The translations under genes were made by a program, and so were the position numbers. 64,000 nucleotides of DNA, from contig NC_066579.1 of assembly GCF_024323335.1 (NCBI RefSeq), positions 245,699,575 through 245,763,574 on the forward strand. Direction: 5' to 3'. Shown here in pieces: positions 58,501-64,000 of the stretch (position 1 is the first letter of the stretch; each line of letters opens with the position of its first letter). The notes under the pieces are model-generated. The model was given only the letters and a program-made list of their open reading frames with translations, had not been told where the DNA came from and did no database searches. The stretch is from Lathyrus oleraceus (lineage: Eukaryota; Streptophyta; Magnoliopsida; Fabales; Fabaceae).

Positions 58501-59935
58501 GAGTGGTATTCTGGATGAGATTAGAGAGGGTCAGAAATCCGATGTGCTTTTGGTTGATAAGTTGACTCTAGTGAATCAAGGTCAAGGTGGTGAATTCAGA
58601 GTTGATGAGAATGGTGTTTTGAAATTTGGTAATCGGGTGTGTATTCCGGATGCTACCGAACTTAAGAAGAGTATTCTTGAGGAAGGACATCGTAGTGGCC
58701 TGAGTATTCATCCTGGGGCTACGAAGATGTATCATGATTTGAAAAAGTTATTTTGGTGGCCGGGAATGAAAAGAGAAATTGCGAGTTTTGTTTATTCTTG
58801 TTTGACTTGTCAGAAGTCAAAGATTGAGCATCAGAAGCCGTCTGGGCTAATGCAACCGTTGGCTATTCCAGAGTGGAAGTGGGATAGTATCAGTATGGAT
58901 TTTGTTTCTGGTTTACCGAGGACAATTAAGAATTTTGAAGCTATTTGGGTGATTGTTGACAGGTTAACAAAATCGGCTCATTTCATTCCGATCAGAATGG
59001 ATTATCCGTTAGAGAGATTAGCTGAGTTGTATATTGAGAAAATTGTAAGTTTGCATGGTATTCCGTCGAGTATTGTTTCGGACAGAGATCCTAGATTTAC
59101 ATCGAAGTTCTGGGAAGGTTTGCAGAGGGCTTTGGGAACTAAGCTGAGATTGAGTTCTGCATATCATCCGCAGACTGATGGTCAGACTGAGAGGACGATT
59201 CAGTCACTGGAGGATCTTTTGAGGGCTTGTGTTTTGGAAAAGGGAGGTGCTTGGGATTTTTATTTACCTTTGATTGAGTTTACCTACAACAATAGTTTTC
59301 ATTCGAGCATTGGTATGACACCGTTTGAAGCTTTGTATGGTAGGAGATGTCGGACACCTTTATGTTGGTATGAGTCCGGTGAGAGTGCTGTGGTTGGACC
59401 GGAGATTGTTCAACAAACTACGGAAAAGATTAAGATGATTCAGGAGAAGATGAGGATTGCTCAGAGTCGTCAGAAGAGTTATCATGACAAGAGGAGGAAG
59501 TCACTTGAGTTTCAAGAGGGAGATCATGTGTTTCTTCGTGTTACTCCGATAACTGGGGTTGGTCGAGCTTTGAAGTCGAAGAAGTTGACACCTCGATTTA
59601 TTGGTCCTTATCAGATTTTGGAGAGGATAGGGGAGGTAGCCTATCGTATCGCTTTACCGCCGTCACTTGCGAATTTGCATGAGGTTTTTCATGTGTCTCA
59701 GTTGAGGAGGTACATTCCTGATCCGTCGCATGTAGTCCAAATAGATGATGTACAGGTGAGAGATAACCTGACTGTTGAAGCATCACCTATGAGGATCGAG
59801 GATCGAGAGTTGAAGCAGTTGCGGGGTAAAGAGATTGCTTTGGTAAAGGTAGCTTGGGGAGGACCAGTAGGTGGCAATGTGACTTGGGAACTTGAGAGTC
59901 AGATGAAGGAGTCTTATCCGGAGTTATTCGCTTGA
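55565..59935 (+). CDS. Tekay/Del-type gag-pol polyprotein, 1456 aa, intact
   Basis: A single frame, as usual for this lineage. Gag is residues 1 to about 250 ([30 protein letters not shown]). Three CCHC zinc knuckles lie at about 260-273, 280-293 and 300-313 ([42 protein letters not shown]). Aspartic protease has DTGATHSF near 357 and LGMNWL. RT runs about 540-720, with [20 protein letters not shown] and catalytic FIDD near 680-683. RNase H runs about 800-935 ([13 protein letters not shown] near 827, [18 protein letters not shown]). Integrase has its zinc finger near 1040-1083 ([18 protein letters not shown]), catalytic Asp in SMDFVSG (about 1111), Asp in SDRDPRFTS (about 1173), Glu in [14 protein letters not shown], and the GPY motif RFIGPYQIL. 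The C-terminus (about 1400-1456, [20 protein letters not shown]) is chromodomain-like and should direct integration to chromatin. All catalytic residues look intact. The start at 55565 follows the PBS by about 110 bp. Confidence 0.97.
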   Translation: MAGRSRDDAAIAEALGMLAGVLGGNPNVVGMGAARQLSEFQKNNPPMFKGAYDPDGAQKWLKEIERIFRVTECADNQKVRFGTHMLSEEADDWWVATRTELEAAGSAKVTWAVFRERFLRKYLLEDVRGRREIEFLELKQGNRSVTEYAAKFTELSKYYTPYDEATGEFSKCVRFENGLRPEIKQAIGYQRIRVFSNLVDCCRMFEQDTKARAESYQQRVDRKGKNQNDHGKPYAVGKGFQRQSGMKRPSGGDSSAPAKCYRCGQAGHRFHECTSNEKKCFKCGKGGHLAAECRLKTMTCFNCGEVGHISPQCPKPKKENQSGGKVFALSGSETYADDRLIRGTCYINGFPLVAIIDTGATHSFISLDCAVKLKLEISKMHGSMVIDTPAKGSVTTTSVCLNCPLSIFGRDFGMDLVCLPLVQIDVILGMNWLVFNRVYINCFDKTVIFPEIEEGKSLFLSSRQVNEAVVDGAELFMLLATLEAKDKLVICDLAVVCDFPDVFPEEVNELPPEREVEFSIDLVPGTRPVSMALYRMSAVELTELKSQLEDLLDKKFIRPSVSPWGAPVLLVKKKEGTMRLCVDYRQLNKVTIKNRYPLPRIDDLMDQLVGASVFSKIDLRSGYHQIRVKTEDIQKTAFRTRYGHYEYSVMPFGVTNAPGVFMEYMNRIFHPYLDKFVVVFIDDILVYSKSEEEHVEHLRVVLGVLREKKLFAKLSKCEFWLEEVSFLGHVISRGGVDVDPSKIEAVSKWEAPKSVSEIRSFLGLAGYYRKFIEGFSKLALPLTMLTRKGQAFVWDSKCEEGFQELKRRLTTAPILILPSPSEPFEVYCDASLLGLGGVLMQNKQVVAYASRQLKVHERNYPTHDLELATVVFVLKLWRHYLYGSRFEVFSDHKSLKYLFDQKELNMRQRRWLEFLKDYDFGLNYHPGKANVVADALSRKSLHMSMLMVKELDLIEQFRDLSLVCESTHNSVKLGMLKLTSGILDEIREGQKSDVLLVDKLTLVNQGQGGEFRVDENGVLKFGNRVCIPDATELKKSILEEGHRSGLSIHPGATKMYHDLKKLFWWPGMKREIASFVYSCLTCQKSKIEHQKPSGLMQPLAIPEWKWDSISMDFVSGLPRTIKNFEAIWVIVDRLTKSAHFIPIRMDYPLERLAELYIEKIVSLHGIPSSIVSDRDPRFTSKFWEGLQRALGTKLRLSSAYHPQTDGQTERTIQSLEDLLRACVLEKGGAWDFYLPLIEFTYNNSFHSSIGMTPFEALYGRRCRTPLCWYESGESAVVGPEIVQQTTEKIKMIQEKMRIAQSRQKSYHDKRRKSLEFQEGDHVFLRVTPITGVGRALKSKKLTPRFIGPYQILERIGEVAYRIALPPSLANLHEVFHVSQLRRYIPDPSHVVQIDDVQVRDNLTVEASPMRIEDRELKQLRGKEIALVKVAWGGPVGGNVTWELESQMKESYPELFA

Positions 59936-59960
59936 GGTATGTTTTCGAGGACGAAAACTC

Positions 59961-59976
59961 TTTTAGTGGGGGAGAG
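59961..59976 (+). promoter_or_regulatory. Polypurine tract of Tekay element
   Basis: ttttagtgggggagag stands two bases before the 3' LTR start (59978). It is the primer site for plus-strand DNA synthesis. It follows 'gaggacgaaaactc', a phrase common before the PPT of such elements. Confidence 0.85.
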
Positions 59977-59977
59977 T

Positions 59978-61949
59978 TGTAACACCCCGATAAAAATAAG
60001 ATAATTATTTAATTTAAGTTAATATTATATTTATTAATTTAATTAAATAATTGGAATTATTGGATTATTATTATTATTATTATTGGAATAATAATTATTG
60101 GAAAATATATATAAGTTGGAAATAAGAAAAAGAGTCCCATTTTGGTAAAGAAAGGGTTTCACGTGAAAAGCAGAGAAGCGGCTGAAAAGAGGAAAAGGGC
60201 AAAGAGACAGAGCAAGAGGAAGAAGGTTGGAGAAGAGAAAAGCTTGAAGCTTAAAGATTCGCTGGATTAACTCAGGTAAGGGGGGTTTATCGTCGTTTAA
60301 TGGGTATTATGGGTTAACATGTAATGGGTAGTGATGAACCGTTGATTTGACCCTAATTGGGATGTTGAGTGCTGAAAAAATTGAAATGAATAAGTTATGT
60401 TAAAGCTGTAATTGAATCTATAATTGGGTGAGTGGTGATTTTCCGAACGTGTAGCTTTTTACGGAATTGGAATCGGAGGTCCGGAAGTCCTCCAACGGCG
60501 GAAAATGCGGAGAATTCTGCATTCTGCTTCGTGTTAGCGCAGGAACAGCTTTCTGTCTTGCGTTAACCGGTTAACCCAGGGTGTTAACCGGTTAACACTG
60601 TTATGAATTGTGAAAAATTGTTGTTTTGTCTGCGTTAACCGGTTAACCAGGGTGTTAACCGGTTAACACTGTTGTGATTTCTGAGAAATTGCTGTTCTGT
60701 CTGCGTTAACCGGTTAACCCAGGGCGTTAACCGGTTAACACTGTTGGAAATTGGAAAAATTGATATTTTAATGTTGTGAACATAATTGGTGATTGGCCTA
60801 TATCGGTGTGTGATATAGTAGGGATTATTTCCCGTTGTTTTGAGTAGGATAGGTATTAGTAGAGTGTGCTAATACTGTGACTGAATTATTTGGCATGACA
60901 TAATATGATTATGTGATAAATATGCTGATGATGTGTGAAAATATGCATAATGTTGTGAATGTATATATTATGTATGTAATTGTGGATGGACTGTTTTATG
61001 GCTTAGAGTGTGAGCATATGTCCATTGTGGATTGTTGTTGATGTTGCATGCTAGGTGATTTGGCATAGCATAATGTGGCCTTTATGGTGGCAGCTAATTC
61101 CCATGGTGAGGAATTAGTGATGTTAGTCATTTTGGACTGTTGTTGATGTTTGCATGCTAGGTGATTAGCGTGCATAGCATGGCCCTTGGGGTGGTAGCTA
61201 ATTCCCATGGTGAGGAATTAGTGATGTGAGTCACTAGGTCTCAAATGAGTGGGACTAGTGAGCTTGGTAGCCGTACCTGGATTTGGTCGGTGAAGTTGAA
61301 CTATATGTTCACGAATAGTCGGTACCGCATGCATGGAGTCTCATTGCATAATGTATGTATGGCGTATAATATGAATGGATGTATTCCAATATTATACGTG
61401 TGTTTTATGTTGGTGTTGAGTATGAATTGAGATTATACGTGTGCTTTATGTTGGTGTTGAGTATGATGTTTGAGTTGATGTGCCGTTACAGAATGTGTGT
61501 TATGATTAGGGTGATGAAATGTGTTAAATTACTTAACATTGCATGATATTTTATAATGCTTATTATATCGATTGAGGAACTCACCCTTACAACTATTTTT
61601 CAGGTAACGAGCAGTGATTGAGTAGGAGCTAGTGCTTGAAGTCTAGTATAGTTCCTTAGTGGGTCATGCTCTGGTAGATGTAACATCGGGATGGGATGTT
61701 TTAAATGTTTTATTGTTGGTTGTGAACCAGTTTACATGTAATATGCTACATGTTTTGCATGATTGATTTAATCTCTATCCGCTGCGTATTGTGCAAATGC
61801 TTTATGTTTTGAATTAATAAAAGAGCATGACAGTTATCATGGTGAATGGTGTGAAGTAATTGTGTGACACCCTTAATTGCATATTTACTCTGATTGATAT
61901 ATGTTGTTATTTTAATTAAACTTTTGGGGTATTTTAGAAGGGTGTTACA
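59978..61949 (+). mobile_element. Tekay 3' LTR (1972 bp)
   Basis: Collinear with the 5' LTR. Differences noted by eye are: aaagt/aaaga after 'ttggt'; agccgctg/agcggctg; tcgccgg/tcgctgg; ttgaatg/ttgagtg; tctgtgtt/tctgcgtt; one C missing between two palindromes; gtgtgtta/gtgtgcta; cataacat/catagcat; ttttgtgt/ttttatgt; gttactga/gttacaga. Five or six of the nine substitutions are transitions. Confidence 0.95.
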
Positions 61950-62464
61950 ATCCTCACATGGTGGATTTGTGGTTTTAGGTTGAGTTTTCTCCCTTGGATA
62001 ACAAAAGACCTTAAGGCTTTTGGACCAATCAATTCACCAACTTGTTTTGAGATTTTTACCTCGAACTACGGGGTTTTGATCCTAATCTTTTTTAAGATGG
62101 TACGTAGGCAATAAGTTTATCCATTTAAACACAAAATTGTAAATAACTTGTATATTCTCTTCTCATCTCCCCAATCATGTTTGCACAAACAAATTTTCAC
62201 AAAAATACTAACCTTACAACAAGTGCAAAGGGCTCCCTAGGAGTACCTAAGATGTTTTGGGTGCTTAAAACCTTCCCATTGCATAACCAACCCCCTTACC
62301 CCGATCTCTGACATTTTATTAGTTTTTGATTCGATAAAACTTCTCGGTTTTTATTCGCTTTCTAACCTTTACTTTGGATAAATAGAAGTGCGGTGGTGAC
62401 TCGACTTGTATGGTTTACTTTTGATTTAGTCAATAAATCTAAAGGTAACGAATACCCCGCTACA
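61950..62464 (+). mobile_element. Ogre #1 3' LTR, last part
   Basis: 61950-61954 is the right copy of the Tekay target duplication. 61955-62464 continues the Ogre #1 LTR from 'cacatggtggatttgtgg' to 'gaataccccgctaca' and is collinear with 16023-16535. Its TACA end at 62464 is followed by the right copy of the Ogre #1 target duplication (62465-62469). Confidence 0.9.
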
Positions 62465-62469
62465 GGCTG

Positions 62470-64000
62470 AAGCAGTAAATACAACGTTCTATATTCAGAA
62501 TAGAATCTCTGTAAGCCCTATTTTGGAGAAGACTTCTTATGAATTGTGTAAGGGAAGAAAGCCCAACATTTCTTACTTACGTCCTTTTGGATGCTCCTGT
62601 TTTATTCTTAATACTAAAGAACATCTGAACAAGTTTGGTTCAAAAGCACAAAAAGGTATTATGTTAGGATACTCAGAGCGCTCTAAGGGCTACAGAGTAT
62701 ACAACACAGAAACCTAAATTATGGAAGAATCAATACATATCAGATTTGATGATAAGCTTGACTTTGAAAAGTCAAAGGTACTTGAAAAAATTTCAGATCT
62801 GGAGATAACTTTTGCAGGTTCTGACGAAAAGACTACAGAATCTAAGGAAGCTAAAAAGCAAAATCCAGAAACAACTGAAATTTCAACTATTCAGAAAAGA
62901 TCAAGAAATCGTCCAAACATCTCTGAAGATTTGATTATGGGAAACAAGGATGAACCTATCAGAACAAGGTCTACATTCAAAGTATCTGAAGAAACTCCTA
63001 TGGGATTAGTGTCTCTGATTAAGCCTACTTCCTGTGATGCAGCATTTCAAGATAATGACTGGATTTTGGCAATGAAAGAAGAACTTGATCAATTCCCTAA
63101 GAATGACGTCTGGGATCTGGTTCGAAAGCCAAAAGGAACCCACGTCATTGGAACAAGATGGGTATTCAGAAACAAACTAAATGAAAAGGGAGAAGTAGTC
63201 AGAAACAAAGCACGACTAGTAGCACAAGGTTACAATCAACAAGAAGGAATTGACTACAACGAAAGCTTTGATCCAGTCTCCAGGTTAAAATCTATTCGCT
63301 TAGTTGTATCATTCGTTGTAAAACATTCCATCAAATTATATAAGATGGATGTCAAGTGCGCATTTTTAAATGGTTATATCTCAAAAGAAATGTATGTTCA
63401 CCAACCTCCAGGTTTTGAAAACCCTAAATGTCCCTAACATGTTTTTAAATTTAAAAAAAAAATTGTATGGTCTAAAGCAAGCTCCTAGAGCTTGGTATGA
63501 AAGACTAAGCACCTTTCTTCTGGATATGACTTTATTAGAGGAAAGGTTGATTCTACACTTTTCTATAAAAACATTAGAAATGGTCTCATGATATGTCAGA
63601 TATACGTTGATGTTATAATTTTTGTTTCAGCTAACCCCTCTGTTTGTCAAGATTTCTCTTAGTTAATGCAGGATGAATTTGAAATGAGTTTGATGCAAGA
63701 ACTAAAATTCTTTCTGGGAATTCAAATTAACCAAACTTCAGAAGCCACATATGTATACCAAAGCAAATACATAAAAGTCATTCTGAAGAAATTTGAAATG
63801 TCAGAATGCAAACCAGCAAAGACACCCATGCATCCAACCTGCATTCTGGAGAAAGAAGAAGTAAGTCAAAAGGTTTGTCAGAAGCTCTATCGTGGTATGA
63901 TAGACTCTCTTCTCTATCTGACGGCTACGCGGCTAGATATTCGTTTTAGTGTATGTCTATGTGCCAGATTCCAATCGGATCCAAGGGAATCTCACTTAAC
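62470..64000 (+). pseudogene. Ty1/copia integrase C-terminus and reverse transcriptase (second part)
   Basis: Continues the copia gene cut at 11682. Integrase end: ILEKTSYELCKGRKPNISYLR (62524 on), FGCSCFILN, KAQKGIMLGYSERSKGYRVYN, then a stop at 62715-62717. The same frame goes on (62721-63437) through an acidic linker into RT: NDVWDLVRKPKGTHVIGTRW near 63100, ARLVAQGYNQQEGIDYNESF near 63210, KMDVKCAFLNGYISKEMYVH near 63345. Stop at 63435-63437, then a shift at an A-run (63452-63460), YGLKQAPRAWYERL near 63465, stops near 63588 and 63615-63660. The RT catalytic block reads YVDV at 63603-63614, so the second Asp is lost. The last readable text (YLTATRLDIRFSV) is the end of RT. RNase H and the 3' LTR lie beyond the window. 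Confidence 0.85.

Larger units (their letters stand above)
53467..61949 (+). mobile_element. Complete Tekay/Del-type chromovirus, 8483 bp
   Basis: All parts of an autonomous LTR retrotransposon are present: LTRs 53467-55439 and 59978-61949, PBS 55444-55456, a single 1456-codon gag-pol ORF (55565-59935), PPT (59961-59976) and a perfect 5-bp TSD. By eye the LTRs differ by nine substitutions and one single-base indel over about 1972 bp (about 0.5%). The insertion is therefore recent compared with everything else here. Integrase ends in a chromodomain-like tail, and the lineage is judged from that tail and from the [19 protein letters not shown] block. Confidence 0.95.
11683..62464 (+). mobile_element. 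Ogre #1: Ty3/gypsy Tat/Ogre element, nested and internally deleted
   Basis: The whole element lies between two LTRs of about 4.85 kb that start TGTAAGACCC and end CCCCGCTACA, inserted in the copia integrase. Its own parts are: 5' LTR (11683-16535), PBS (16542-16560), 5' leader to about 17203, integrase remnant (about 44345-45655), 3' region with short repeats (45656-49146), PPT-like tract and 3' LTR (49147-53466 plus 61955-62464). ORF1, gag, protease, RT and RNase H are missing. Everything between 17204 and about 44340 belongs to other elements. The 3' LTR is split by a Tekay-type element. The two LTRs differ by a few per cent by eye, so this insertion is older than the Tekay insertion. Confidence 0.85.

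Noticed and set aside
1..64000. Host protein-coding genes or tRNA genes
   Set aside because: I looked for non-transposon domains and for tRNA-like cloverleaf text on both strands and saw none. The PBS motifs are the only tRNA-related sequences.

Overview
This window is plant nuclear DNA made almost entirely of nested LTR retrotransposons. I recognise no host gene, rRNA or tRNA. The abundance of Ogre/Tat-lineage Ty3/gypsy elements with LTRs near 5 kb, together with a SIRE/Maximus-like Ty1/copia and a Tekay/Del-type chromovirus, suggests a large-genome legume, most likely tribe Fabeae (pea, vetch, lentil or grass pea). That is an inference from family content. I could not run a database search.

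Layout. 1-1570 is a decayed Athila-lineage pol piece. 1571-7786 is non-coding retroelement debris: Ogre-type LTR pieces, a roughly 48-bp minisatellite and an array of CATACGYGTATG palindromes. A Ty1/copia element starts near 7787 (LTR to 8879, iMet-type PBS, gag, protease, integrase) and is cut at 11682 inside the integrase. It resumes at 62465 and runs off the window. The cut is a 51-kb insertion with a degenerate 5-bp target duplication: Ogre #1 (+ strand), with a 5' LTR at 11683-16535 and a 3' LTR at 49147-62464. Its own coding region is reduced to an integrase remnant (about 44345-45655) and a long 3' region (45656-49146).

Inside Ogre #1 lie three further elements. A minus-strand Ogre-type element (17204-26655) keeps its 5' LTR, tRNA-Arg-type PBS, ORF1 and gag-pro, but is cut at the start of reverse transcriptase. 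It sits in a minus-strand Ogre LTR (26656-31297). Next to that is a plus-strand Tat element (31298 to about 44340) with gag, protease, RT, two RNase H domains, integrase and a 3' LTR. The missing parts are best explained by one large deletion with a breakpoint near 17203. The 3' LTR of Ogre #1 is split at 53467-61949 by a young, apparently complete Tekay-type element: intact 1456-codon polyprotein gene, nearly identical LTRs, PBS, PPT and a perfect 5-bp TSD.

The most interesting content is: (1) an antisense, intron-containing gene in the Tat element (43026 to 39116), with its own TATA and CCAAT boxes, that encodes a plant-mobile-domain-like protein with a nuclear localisation signal and a coiled coil; (2) sets of short palindromes in the LTRs or non-coding parts of four unrelated or diverged element groups, in three of them about 420-550 bp downstream of the LTR TATA box, with stem sequences that change while staying self-complementary; (3) a layered insertion history that can be ordered; and (4) several nonsense mutations that fit transitions at methylated cytosines.
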